DNA of 64,000 nt. Origin: Pseudonocardia halophobica (GTDB lineage: Bacteria > Actinomycetota > Actinomycetes > Mycobacteriales > Pseudonocardiaceae). The translations under genes were made by a program, and so were the position numbers. A model generated the notes under the pieces. That model saw nothing but the letters and a program-made list of their open reading frames with translations, did not search any database and was not told the origin of the DNA. Every line of letters begins with the position of its first letter. Position 1 is the stretch's first letter. Below are positions 23,508 to 32,062 of this stretch, one piece after another. Where the stretch lies: contig NZ_BSFQ01000033.1 in NCBI RefSeq assembly GCF_027922425.1, positions 1-64,000 of the forward strand, given 5' to 3'.

Positions 23508-25913
23508 TCAGACGGTGACGCCCTCGCGTTCCAGGGCGTCCAGCTCGGCGTCGGACAGACCCAGGATCTCGGTGAGGACCTCGCGGGTGTGCTGGCCGAG
23601 GGCGGGGGCGGCGCCCTGCGGGCCCATCGCGCTCCGCGAGGCGATCCAGCCGACCGAGGGCAGCCGGCGGGGGCCGATCACGGCGTGCACGGTCTCGGGG
23701 AAGAAGCCACGCGCCGCGAGCACGGGGGAGCGGTAGACCTCGTCGACCCGCGCGACGGCCTCGGCCCCGACCCCCTTCGCCTGCAACGCCTTCGCCGCCT
23801 CCGCCGGCGTCCGCTGCTCCGTCCAGCGGGTCACCAGCGCCTCGAGCGCGTCCTCGTGCACCCGGCGCGCCGCGAGCGTGGCGAAGCGGGGGTCCGAGGC
23901 GAGCTCGGGGGAGCCGAGCACGACCGCCAGGGCGGCGAACTGGGCGTCGTCCTCGCAGGCGATCGCGACCCACTCGTCGTCGCCCGCGCAGCGGAACGTG
24001 CCGTGCGGGCTGGCCAGCTCGTCGCGGTTGCCGATCACCGGCACCTCGCCGCCCGTGGCCCCGGCGTACAGCACCGGCCACGGGAACGCGGCGAGGCAGG
24101 CCTCGAACATCGCCGTCTCGACGCGGACGCCCTCGCCGCAGGCCCGTGCCTGGTAGAGGGCGGCCACCGTCGCGATCGCGGTCGTGATCCCGGCCATCGG
24201 GTCGGGCAGCGACATGACCAGGTCCGTCGGTCCACCCCGGACGTCCCCGTTGGACGACGCGATGCCGCTCAGCGCGTCGATCAGCGAGCCGTAGGCCGTG
24301 CGGTCCCGGTAGGGGCCGGACTCGCCGAAGCCGGTCATCGAGACGGCGACGATCCGCGGGTTGATCTCCTTGAGCGTGTCGTAGGGCAGGCCCATCCGGG
24401 CCAGCGCGCCGGCGCTCATGTTGTCGATCACGACGTCGGCGGTCGCGATCAGCCCGCGCAGCAGCTCCATGCCGCGCGCCGTCTTCAGGTTCAGCGCCAC
24501 GCCGCGCTTGCCCTGGTTGTACTGGTTGAAGTAGCCGGACCGGTCGACGCCGACGATGCCGTCCGCGTACGGACCGAGGCCGCGGGTGGTCTCGAGCCGG
24601 GTTCCGGTCTCCACCCGCACGACGTCCGCGCCGAGGTGGGCCAGCTGCATCGCGGCGAACGGTCCGGCCCAGACCACGGTCAGGTCGACGACGCGCACCC
24701 CGGCGAGGGGGCGCTCGGCGGGCGTGCCGGAGCCGGCCGGGTGCTCGGTGGGACCGGACCAGAGCGACGAGGCGTCGGCCTCGCCGTGGGCCGGCGCGGC
24801 CTCGCGGGGCGGCGGGACGGTGCCGTCGACCCGCCAGGGCCGCCCGGGCGTCGGCAGCGACTCGCCGCGGGCGCCGCCGAGCGCGACCGGCGGGAGGGAC
24901 CCGCGGGCGGCGAGGTGGTCCCACCCGAGGATGTCCCGGGCGCCGTGGATGGGCGCCGCCGCGATCCGGTGCACGCTCGCGAGCTCGAGGAACTCGGCGA
25001 GGGTGAACTCCGCCAGGTGCTCGCCGACGAACACGTCGAGGACGTCGGCGTTCTCGTCGCGGCCCGCGGTCGTCTCGAAGATCTCCAACGTGCCCCAGTC
25101 CGGCGAGCCGAGCATGGTGACCAGGCGGCGGAACTCCTCGTCGCGCGTGATCTGCATGAGCACGGTGCCGTCGCGGCAGGGGTAGAAGCCCCACGGCCCG
25201 ACGCTGCGGTTGCCCTGCCGCACCGGCATCTCGCCGGTGTAGTGGTAGCGCGACATCGCGGTGGCCAGCACGCTCGCGACCGAGGCCTGCAGCGAGACGT
25301 CGAGCCGTTGGCCCAGCCCGCTGCGCCGGCGCTCCACCAGCGCGCCGAGCAGGGAGAGCACCGCGCCGCACGCCGCGTGCACGCTCGACAGCTCGCCGCG
25401 GTAGCGCAGGGGGAGCGGGTCGGGGCCGCGCAGCGTGGTCGAGTTGATCGACAGCAGGCCTCCCGCGGCCAGCGCGAGCAGGTCGTTCGTGGGGTGGGGG
25501 CCGTCGCGGCCGGTGCGGCCGAAGGTCGACAGGTCGACGACGACGAGCTCCGGGCGGGCGGCTTCCAGTTCGGCGACGAGGTCGTCGCCGATCAGGTCCG
25601 ACCCGTCACGGGTGGAGCGGAGCAGCACGTCGGCGCGGGCGGCCAGCAGGCGGACCGCGGGATCCTCGGCGACGACCGAGCGCTTGCCCGCGTGGAAGTA
25701 GGCGAACGAGGCGCTGCGCTCGGCGTCGGGCACCGACTTCGCGAACGGGCCGAGGGTGCGGAACGGGTCGCCCTCGGGGGCCTCCAGCAGCACGACCTCC
25801 GCGCCGAGATCGGCCAGCAGACGGCCCGCGTAGGCCGAGGCCAGCGTGTCCCCGGCCTCGAGGACGCGCAGGCCCGCGAGGGGGTGGTCGAACGACTGCG
25901 AACGTGACGTCAT
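23508..25913 (-). CDS. Fused double CaiB/BaiF (class III) CoA-transferase
   Basis: 801 aa made of two class III CoA-transferase halves (~1-375 and ~425-800) joined by a Pro/Glu-rich linker. Both halves have the AGLRVLEAGDTLASAYAGRLLADLGAEVV / AGVRVVDLTVVWAGPFAAMQLAHLGADVVRVE start. In the second half the catalytic Asp is present in MSLPDPMAGITTA; in the first half the aligned stretch is GELSSVHAACGA, with Ser at that place. Class III enzymes normally work as interlocked dimers, so this is a covalent heterodimer. The second ATG is preferred because GGAAGGA lies ~7 nt upstream of it. It lies upstream of the acyl-CoA synthetase. Confidence 0.9.
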   Translation of the reverse strand: MTSRSQSFDHPLAGLRVLEAGDTLASAYAGRLLADLGAEVVLLEAPEGDPFRTLGPFAKSVPDAERSASFAYFHAGKRSVVAEDPAVRLLAARADVLLRSTRDGSDLIGDDLVAELEAARPELVVVDLSTFGRTGRDGPHPTNDLLALAAGGLLSINSTTLRGPDPLPLRYRGELSSVHAACGAVLSLLGALVERRRSGLGQRLDVSLQASVASVLATAMSRYHYTGEMPVRQGNRSVGPWGFYPCRDGTVLMQITRDEEFRRLVTMLGSPDWGTLEIFETTAGRDENADVLDVFVGEHLAEFTLAEFLELASVHRIAAAPIHGARDILGWDHLAARGSLPPVALGGARGESLPTPGRPWRVDGTVPPPREAAPAHGEADASSLWSGPTEHPAGSGTPAERPLAGVRVVDLTVVWAGPFAAMQLAHLGADVVRVETGTRLETTRGLGPYADGIVGVDRSGYFNQYNQGKRGVALNLKTARGMELLRGLIATADVVIDNMSAGALARMGLPYDTLKEINPRIVAVSMTGFGESGPYRDRTAYGSLIDALSGIASSNGDVRGGPTDLVMSLPDPMAGITTAIATVAALYQARACGEGVRVETAMFEACLAAFPWPVLYAGATGGEVPVIGNRDELASPHGTFRCAGDDEWVAIACEDDAQFAALAVVLGSPELASDPRFATLAARRVHEDALEALVTRWTEQRTPAEAAKALQAKGVGAEAVARVDEVYRSPVLAARGFFPETVHAVIGPRRLPSVGWIASRSAMGPQGAAPALGQHTREVLTEILGLSDAELDALEREGVTV

Positions 25914-26052
25914 CGTCATTTCCTTCCGACGGTGACGCACGCTACAGGGCGAGAGGGGTGAGCGGGAGGGGGTGGGGGAGGGGAGGGACGGCGGGGCGCG
26001 AGGAGAGCGGCATGGATCCCTCACGCGTGTTGGAGGCTCGGGAGCGCGTGCC

Positions 26053-27264
26053 CTAGTCCGCGGGCGCCTCGTAGGTGTGGCCCGCCTTGCGGAGGCGTTC
26101 GATCAGGGTGTGGCCCAGGGCCGTGGCGGGGGTGAGGGAGCCCGCGCGGTCGGGGAGGTCGGTGTCGAGGGCGAGGGAGAGTGCGCTCTCGCCGAGCATC
26201 ACCGCGGTGGCGGCGTAGCCCGGGTCGCCCGAGCCCGCGACCCTGGCGGTGACCGTCCGGCCGTCGGCCGTGGTGCCGGTGAGGACGTGGCGGAAGAAGC
26301 CCTTGGCGCGCGCCTGCTCGCTCGGCCCGCTGCCCGGCTTGGGCAGCACGCGCTCCAGCAGCGCCCGGGTGGGCGGGAAGGCCGCGCCGCCGACCATCGC
26401 CCCCATCGCCCCGGTGATCGCGACCGAGGCCGCCGCACCGGCGAGCCCCCGCCCGGCCGCCATCCGCTCCTCGTAGCGCAGGCCGCGGCCGTAGGCCCAG
26501 TCCTGCAGGGCGTTGCTGCGCCGCACGATCCGGGTGTTGAACGGCGCCATGACGAACGGGGCGGTCCAGGAGCCGTCCGGCTCGCGGCGGGGCGGGCCGG
26601 CGTCGCGCGGCTGGTCCGGTGCGGGTTCGGCGGTGGGGTCGGGGCTCAGCGAGTGCGGTCGTAGCGCGATCCGCCGCGCCGCCGGGTCGCCCGCCACGCT
26701 CTCGACGTGCCCGAGCAGGGAGGCGAGCGTCCCGCCGCTGAACCCGCCGCGGGCCGTCGCGACCGCCCGGACCCGGCCCAGCTCGACGCCCGCGGCCTCG
26801 TGCAGCAGCAGGGTGCCGAGGTCCGAGGGGATGGAGTCGTACCCGCAGGAGTGGACGATCCGGGCTCCGGTCCCGCGGGCGACGGCGTCGTACCGGTCGA
26901 TCGCCTCGCGGACGAACAGCACCTCGCCGGTCAGGTCGGCGTAGTGGGTTCCGGCCCGCGCGCACGCCTCGACCAGCGGCAGGCCGTACTGCGCGTACGG
27001 CCCCACGGTCGTGACGACGACGCGCGCCGACCCCGCGAGCGCGGCCAGCGAGGACGGGTCGGTCGAGTCCGCGGTGACGAGCGGCCAGTCCCGGGCCCGC
27101 TCCGGCAGCCCGTCCCGGACCTGCTCCAGCTTCTCCCGCGACCGCCCGGCGAGCGCGATCCGCACGCCGTCCGGGGCGGCGCCCGCGAGGTAGCCGGCCA
27201 GCAGGGCCCCGACGAACCCCGTGGCCCCGAAGACGACCAGATCGTGCTCCCGCTCCGTGCTCAT
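26053..27264 (-). CDS. Saccharopine-dehydrogenase-like / trans-acting enoyl reductase-like protein
   Basis: 403 aa. The N-terminus is a Rossmann fold, DLVVFGATGFVGALLAGYLA, with VVTTVGPYAQYGLPLVEACARAGTHYADLTGE typical of the saccharopine-dehydrogenase NADP-binding family. The later SCGYDSIPSDLG and the long C-terminal part match the mycobacterial group that includes the trans-acting enoyl reductase of dimycocerosate synthesis. Its role here is unknown; it may reduce an unsaturated lipid intermediate. It stands between the CoA-transferase gene and zwf and faces zwf head to head. Confidence 0.85.
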   Translation of the reverse strand: MSTEREHDLVVFGATGFVGALLAGYLAGAAPDGVRIALAGRSREKLEQVRDGLPERARDWPLVTADSTDPSSLAALAGSARVVVTTVGPYAQYGLPLVEACARAGTHYADLTGEVLFVREAIDRYDAVARGTGARIVHSCGYDSIPSDLGTLLLHEAAGVELGRVRAVATARGGFSGGTLASLLGHVESVAGDPAARRIALRPHSLSPDPTAEPAPDQPRDAGPPRREPDGSWTAPFVMAPFNTRIVRRSNALQDWAYGRGLRYEERMAAGRGLAGAAASVAITGAMGAMVGGAAFPPTRALLERVLPKPGSGPSEQARAKGFFRHVLTGTTADGRTVTARVAGSGDPGYAATAVMLGESALSLALDTDLPDRAGSLTPATALGHTLIERLRKAGHTYEAPAD

Positions 27265-27458
27265 GCCCGCATCGTGCCGGGTGCCCGCCCAATCCGCGCG
27301 CGGTACCGCGCCGACCACCCCGCACCCCGCCCGACTCCCGACGGCGCACGCGGTTCGATCACCCCCGCCGATCACGCAGCGGGACGGCGCGCGCGGGAAG
27401 GGCTAGGGTCGGCCGCGACGTCGCGTGCCCACCGGTCCGTCTCCCGAGGAGTCCCCGC

Positions 27459-28955
27459 GTGCCCGAGTCCCGCCCTCAGACGATCGCCTACCCCGGTCCC
27501 GGTTCGCGCCCCTTCCGCCGCGACCAGGAGCCGTTGAAGCCGCACGTCATCGTGCTGTTCGGCGCCACCGGCGACCTGGCCAAGCGCAAGCTGCTCCCCG
27601 GCCTCGCGTACCTGTGCGAGTCGTCGCTGGCCCCCGAGGTCCGCATCGTCGGCACGGCGATGGAGGACATGACCACCGACCAGTTCCGCGAGCTGGCGCA
27701 CACCGCCGTGCAGTCCTTCGGCACCCACAAGTCCGACGACGACGCGTGGGCCCGGTTCGCCGACCGGCTGACCTACGTGCCGCAGGGCGCCGGGCCGGAG
27801 GGGCTCACCGCCGCGGTGAAGGAGGCCGAGGCCAGGCTCGGCGAGGACGTGCAGCGGCTGCACTACCTGTCCGTGCCGCCGAAGGCGGCCCAGGCCGTGA
27901 TCGCGATGCTGCGCGACGCCGACCTCGTCGACCGCTCGCGGGTGGTCATGGAGAAGCCGTTCGGGCACGACCTGCCCAGCGCGATCGAGCTGAACGACTA
28001 CGTGCACAAGGTGTTCGACGAGTCGCAGATCTTCCGGATCGACCACTTCCTGGGCAAGGAGGCGGCGCAGAACATCCTCGCGTTCCGCTTCGCCAACGGC
28101 CTGTTCGAGCCGATCTGGAACCGCAACTTCATCGACCACGTGCAGATCGACATCCCCGAGACGCTCGGGCTGGACGAGCGGGCCAACTTCTACGAGTCGA
28201 CCGGCGCCTACAAGGACATGGTCGTCACGCACCTGATGCAGGTCATGGCGTTCGTGGCGATGGAGCCGCCGACGGCGCTGGAGCCGCGGGCGATCAGCGA
28301 GGAGAAGAACAAGGTCTTCCGCTCGCTGCTGCCGGTGCACCCGTGGGACGTCGTGCGCGGCCAGTACAGCGGCTACCGCGAGGAGAAGGGCGTCGCCCGC
28401 GACTCGGACACCGAGACGTTCATCGCGCTCCGGGTCGGCCTGGACAACTGGCGCTGGGCGGGCGTGCCGTTCTACCTGCGCACCGGCAAGAGGATGGCCG
28501 AGGGCCAGCGGATCATCTCGATCGCGTTCAAGGAGGCGCCGCGGACGATGTTCCCGGCGGGGTCCGGCGTCGGCACCCAGGGCCCGGACCACCTCACCTT
28601 CGACCTCGCCGACTCCTCCAAGGTCTCGCTGTCGTTCTACGGCAAGCGGCCCGGGCCGGGCTTCCGGCTGGAGAAGCTGTCGATGCAGTTCTCCACGCAG
28701 GAGACCGAGTCCGCCGGCGACGTGCTCGAGGCCTACGAGCGGCTGATCCTCGACGCCATGCGGGGCGACCACACCCTGTTCACCACGGCCGAGGGCATCG
28801 AGTCGCTGTGGGAACGGTCCATGCCGCTGCTGGAGGACCCGCCGCCGGCGAAGAACTACCCCGTCGGGTCGTGGGGGCCGAATGCGATCCACCAGCTGAT
28901 CGCGCCGAACGCGTGGCGGCTGCCGTTCGAGCGGGCCTGGCGCGAGCGGCGCTAG
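27459..28955 (+). CDS. zwf: Glucose-6-phosphate dehydrogenase
   Basis: 498 aa, normal length. It makes 6-phosphogluconolactone and NAD(P)H, the entry to the pentose phosphate path. Dinucleotide motif GATGDLAKRK (35-44), substrate/catalytic motif RIDHFLGKE (193-201, H196), and MEKPFG (164-169) are all present. The gene is not in the usual tkt-tal-zwf-opcA-pgl cluster, so it is probably a second, stand-alone copy. Its TAG stop shares CTAG with the stop of the convergent DinB-like gene. Confidence 0.95.
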   Translation: MPESRPQTIAYPGPGSRPFRRDQEPLKPHVIVLFGATGDLAKRKLLPGLAYLCESSLAPEVRIVGTAMEDMTTDQFRELAHTAVQSFGTHKSDDDAWARFADRLTYVPQGAGPEGLTAAVKEAEARLGEDVQRLHYLSVPPKAAQAVIAMLRDADLVDRSRVVMEKPFGHDLPSAIELNDYVHKVFDESQIFRIDHFLGKEAAQNILAFRFANGLFEPIWNRNFIDHVQIDIPETLGLDERANFYESTGAYKDMVVTHLMQVMAFVAMEPPTALEPRAISEEKNKVFRSLLPVHPWDVVRGQYSGYREEKGVARDSDTETFIALRVGLDNWRWAGVPFYLRTGKRMAEGQRIISIAFKEAPRTMFPAGSGVGTQGPDHLTFDLADSSKVSLSFYGKRPGPGFRLEKLSMQFSTQETESAGDVLEAYERLILDAMRGDHTLFTTAEGIESLWERSMPLLEDPPPAKNYPVGSWGPNAIHQLIAPNAWRLPFERAWRERR

Positions 28956-29560
28956 CGGTCCCAGAGGGGGTGCGGGTCGCGGCCGGCGAGCATGAGGAAC
29001 CGGTCGCGCCAGGACACGTCCGCGGGCACCGGCGTCAGCGGCTCGCCGAACAGGCCGAGCTCGCGCCAGCGCGCCGCCTCCGGCTCGGTGTGCTCCCAGA
29101 GCGCCCGGGCTAGGTCCTCGGTCAGCGGGTTGACCGAGCCGCGGTGCACCGACACCTCGTGCGCCGTGAACGCGGTACAGACCGCCCGCCGCCACAGCAG
29201 CTCCCCGGCGGGCAGCCCGTCGCCGGCGGCCCTCGTCGGGTCGGCGACGGCCGCGGCCGCGGCGCACGCCTTGTCGGAAACCTCGCGGGCCAGCGCGGGG
29301 AGGTCCCGCCGGTGCTCGAGGTCGGTGAGGTCGGCGAGCTCGGCCGCGCCCTCCGGCTCGCGCCCGGCCAGCAGGTCCGGCAATGCCGCGTTGGCCCGGA
29401 CGTGGTGGCGGACCAGGGCGTCGAGCGGGGTCGGCCGGGCGGGTTCCGGCCCGTCGGGCAGCGGCGGGACGCGGATGCGCCACTGGTCCGGCGCCACCCC
29501 GTCGAGCACCTGGTTCAGCACCCGCTCGGCCTCGATCAGGCATTCCGCTGCACGCAGCAT
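28952..29560 (-). CDS. DinB/maleylpyruvate-isomerase-fold (mycothiol-type) protein
   Basis: 202 aa. Four-helix bundle of the mycothiol-dependent maleylpyruvate isomerase/DinB family: an N-terminal helix with AERVLNQVLDGVAPDQWRIRVPPLPD, HHVRANAALPDLL (~52-64), and TAHEVSVHRGSVNPLTEDLARALWEH (~132-157). Family members use mycothiol or a metal held by three His, but most are uncharacterised. The ATG is preceded by GGGAG 8 nt away; an in-frame ATG 18 bp upstream is possible. It overlaps zwf tail to tail by 4 bp. Confidence 0.75.
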   Translation of the reverse strand: MLRAAECLIEAERVLNQVLDGVAPDQWRIRVPPLPDGPEPARPTPLDALVRHHVRANAALPDLLAGREPEGAAELADLTDLEHRRDLPALAREVSDKACAAAAAVADPTRAAGDGLPAGELLWRRAVCTAFTAHEVSVHRGSVNPLTEDLARALWEHTEPEAARWRELGLFGEPLTPVPADVSWRDRFLMLAGRDPHPLWDR

Positions 29561-29711
29561 CCGCGCTCCCGTCCACATCGGTGTCGACGTCCGCCGACGA
29601 TCACAGCACGGAGCCGGGTTCCGCACCGGCCGGATGGAGCAAAGTGAGTCACCCGGCCGCCGGTACGACGCGTCCGGCGCGCGTGGCGGACGGGGCGCGT
29701 AGCGTGCGGGC

Positions 29712-30485
29712 GTGGCCGAGGGCGACTCCATCGCACGGCTGGCCGCCCGGCTGCACGCGGCGACGGCGGGCCGCACGGTCGTCGGCGGCGCCTTCCGGCA
29801 TCCCCGCCTCGCCCTCGCCGACCTGTCCGGACAGCGCATCGAGGCCTGGCTGCCGCGCGGCAAGCACCTGTTGATGCGGACGTCGGCCGGCCTGACCCTG
29901 CACTCGCACCTGCGGATGAGCGGGTCGTGGTCGGTGCTCGGCCCCGGGAAGCGGCTGCCGCGGTCGGTGGAGGCCCGCGTCCTGCTCCGGCTCGACGACG
30001 GCCGCACCCTGGCCGGCGTCGCGCTGCCCGTCCTCGACCTGGTCCTGACACGGGACGAGGCCCGCGTCGTCGGGCACCTGGGACCGGACCTGCTGGCCGC
30101 GGACTTCGACGACGGCCGCGCCGCCCGTCGGCTGCGCGCCACCCCGGACACCGCCGCGATCGCCGCACTGCTGGACCAGCGCCGGGTCGCCGGGCTGGGC
30201 AACATGTGGGCGGGCGAGCTGTGCTTCCTCCACCGCGTGAACCCGTGGCGGCCGATCGGGGAGGTCGACGTCGGCCCCCTGCTCGACGACGCCCGGGCGC
30301 GGCTGCGCGAGGCCGTCGCCACCAACCCGCGGCAGGTCACCACCGGCGACCCGCGCCACCCGCACTGGGTCTACGGCCGGGCGCGCCGGCCCTGCCACCG
30401 CTGCGGCACCCCCGTCGCCTTCCGGCCCGCGGCGCGCACGCCGCACGGCCGGGAGACCTGGTGGTGCCCCGGCTGCCAGCGGTGA
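29712..30485 (+). CDS. Fpg/Nei-family DNA glycosylase with Ala at the N-terminal Pro position
   Basis: 257 aa. The Fpg/Nei layout is complete: N-terminal E3 (MAEGDS), lysine in LPRGKHLLMR, HLRMSGSW, the helix-two-turn-helix LDQRRVAGLGNMWAGELCFLHRVNP (~155-179), and a C-terminal zinc finger CHRCG…WWCPGCQ with its Arg. It should remove oxidised bases. The family nucleophile is the N-terminal proline (MPEGD), but here codon 2 is GCC, Ala. Either the enzyme works differently, it only binds, or the base is an error. The GTG start is fixed by the conserved A/P-E-G-D that follows. Confidence 0.85.
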   Translation: MAEGDSIARLAARLHAATAGRTVVGGAFRHPRLALADLSGQRIEAWLPRGKHLLMRTSAGLTLHSHLRMSGSWSVLGPGKRLPRSVEARVLLRLDDGRTLAGVALPVLDLVLTRDEARVVGHLGPDLLAADFDDGRAARRLRATPDTAAIAALLDQRRVAGLGNMWAGELCFLHRVNPWRPIGEVDVGPLLDDARARLREAVATNPRQVTTGDPRHPHWVYGRARRPCHRCGTPVAFRPAARTPHGRETWWCPGCQR

Positions 30486-30492
30486 GCACGGC

Positions 30493-30699
30493 CTAACGGG
30501 GCGGCTCCTCCCGCCAGTCCCCGCTCGCGCCGGAGTTCGGGCCGCCCTCGCGCTCCCGCGGCGTCTCCTCGGACGGCGCGGAGGGCTCCGGCGAACCGGC
30601 GCGCTCGCGCGGGTCGCCGTGGTCCATGCGGTCCTCCCGGTCCCGGTGGAAGACACGCCCGGGCGCCTCGGCGGGATCGGGGGTGGGCTCGGTCGGCAT
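30493..30699 (-). CDS. Small hydrophilic protein (hypothetical)
   Basis: 68 aa, rich in Pro, Glu and Arg (…VFHRDREDRMDHGDPRERAGS… EETPREREGG). I recognise no family. It may be a disordered small protein or simply an open frame in GC-rich DNA. The gene ends 7 bp after the glycosylase stop on the opposite strand. No strong ribosome site is seen. Confidence 0.35.
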   Translation of the reverse strand: MPTEPTPDPAEAPGRVFHRDREDRMDHGDPRERAGSPEPSAPSEETPREREGGPNSGASGDWREEPPR

Positions 30700-30864
30700 G
30701 GGCCCGGGTTCCCCCGGACGGAGCGCCCAACCGTCCTCCGCGTGACGAACGATCGCGCATCCGGATGGTCGCCGTCGCGCCGGGGCGGCTGCGGGGAGGT
30801 ACGGTCGTGGGCACACTGGTCCGGAGTCGAGAAGCCTGCTCCCACGCCGAGAGGACGAGATCCC

Positions 30865-31335
30865 GTGTGCCCCGCTCCAGACAGTGCCGAGTGTGCCGGA
30901 ACCGGCCCCGCGCCGGGCCTGCCGCCGGACCTGCCCGAGGTCGCGGCATGGTGCGGTGCGGCCGGCGACTGGGAACGACTCGACGAGCCCGGCAGCGGCA
31001 TCGAGCTGCACCTGTGCCGCGCGGGCGAACGCATCCGGGTGCTCGCGGTGCGCGGCGAGATCGACGCGGCGGAGGCCGCCGCCTTCCAAGACGCCGCGAT
31101 CGACCTGGTCCGCACGGCCAGGTACCTGGTCGTCGACCTGTCGGGCGTCCGCTTCCTCGCCTCCCGCGGGCTCGCGGCGCTCGTCCGCACCCAGCGCGCG
31201 GCCGAGGCCGTCGGCACCGCCCTCTACGTGATCACCGGCGGCAGCCGGGTCGTGCTCCGTCCGATGCAGGTGACGGGCGTCGACGGCCAGCTGCAGCTCG
31301 TCGGCGCGCTCGAGGACCTCGAGCGCCCCGCCTGA
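30865..31335 (+). CDS. STAS-domain protein, anti-sigma antagonist-like
   Basis: 156 aa. The first ~45 residues are Pro/Ala/Asp-rich and contain three cysteines (V-C-P…AECAG…AAWCG). The STAS domain (~62-155) reads IRVLAVRGEIDAAEAAAFQDAAIDLVRTARYLVVDLSGVRFLASRGLAALVRTQRAAEAVG. The phospho-site motif is A-S-R-G: Ser is kept but the preceding Asp is replaced. It probably acts in a partner switch, possibly with the kinase at 5.6 kb. GAGAGGACGAG lies 7 nt before the GTG. The gene stands alone, convergent to a glycosyltransferase. Confidence 0.8.
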   Translation: MCPAPDSAECAGTGPAPGLPPDLPEVAAWCGAAGDWERLDEPGSGIELHLCRAGERIRVLAVRGEIDAAEAAAFQDAAIDLVRTARYLVVDLSGVRFLASRGLAALVRTQRAAEAVGTALYVITGGSRVVLRPMQVTGVDGQLQLVGALEDLERPA

Positions 31336-31339
31336 CGGG

Positions 31340-32062
31340 TCACGCGCCCAGCCCGCGCAGCAGGTCCGCCAGGCCACCGACCGCGCGCCCCTCGGTCCGC
31401 GCGCTCGTCCGCGCCCGGACGTCCGTGGGGGAGACGACCCGGTACCCCGCCGCCCGCAGCCGTGCCAGCAGTGCGTGCTCCTCGCCGGACGGGACCGCCG
31501 GAAAGCCGCCGACCCGCACGAACGCCTCCGCCCGCACCCCGAGATTCGCCGCGTAGGCATGGGTGTGCCGGTCGGTGCCGGTGCCCGCGCGGACGAGGTC
31601 CGTGTAGCGGCAGAGCACGTCGGCCGGCAACACCTCGGGGTCGTCGAGGTCCACGACGCCGGCCACCGCGTCCGCCCCGCGCCGGGTGTGCCGGAGGTGG
31701 TCGGCGACCCAGCTCGGCGGAACGACGGTGTCCGCGTCGGTGCTGAGCAGCCAGGTCCGGGCGGGCAGCCGGGCCAGCAGCCGTCGCGCGCCCAGGGTGC
31801 GCAGCTCGCCGATCGTGCGCGCCGCCGTGTTCCGGACGACCTCGGCGTGCGGGGCCGCGACCATCTCGGTCCCGTCCGTGCACCGGTCCGCGACCACGCA
31901 GATCGCGCCGGGCAGCCCGGCGCCCGCCAGCGCCACGCGGACCGAGCGCAGGCACGACCCGAGCCGTTCCGCCTCGTCCCGCGCGGGGACCACGACCGCG
32001 ACGGCCTCGACGGCCTCGACGGGCCCGCCCCCCGGCGCGAACGCGGCGTACGGGCCGTTCAC
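31340..32062 (-). CDS. Family 2 glycosyltransferase
   Basis: 240 aa. The GT-A fold is clear: VAVVVPARDEAERLGSCLRSVRVAL (~18-42), VADRCTDGTEMV (~58-69), and the metal-binding D-x-D in LLSTDADTVVPPSWV (~107-121). It should transfer a sugar from a nucleotide donor; the donor is unknown. The GTG overlaps the stop of the PIG-L/methyltransferase gene (GTGA). It is last in a three-gene unit with that protein and an acyl-CoA-dehydrogenase-like protein. No membrane helices are seen. Confidence 0.87.
   Translation of the reverse strand: MNGPYAAFAPGGGPVEAVEAVAVVVPARDEAERLGSCLRSVRVALAGAGLPGAICVVADRCTDGTEMVAAPHAEVVRNTAARTIGELRTLGARRLLARLPARTWLLSTDADTVVPPSWVADHLRHTRRGADAVAGVVDLDDPEVLPADVLCRYTDLVRAGTGTDRHTHAYAANLGVRAEAFVRVGGFPAVPSGEEHALLARLRAAGYRVVSPTDVRARTSARTEGRAVGGLADLLRGLGA

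Noticed and set aside
21915..25907. Very long open frame on the plus strand opposite the acyl-CoA synthetase and CoA-transferase
   Set aside because: It is antisense to two clear enzyme genes and has low-complexity composition; such frames are expected in DNA of this GC content.
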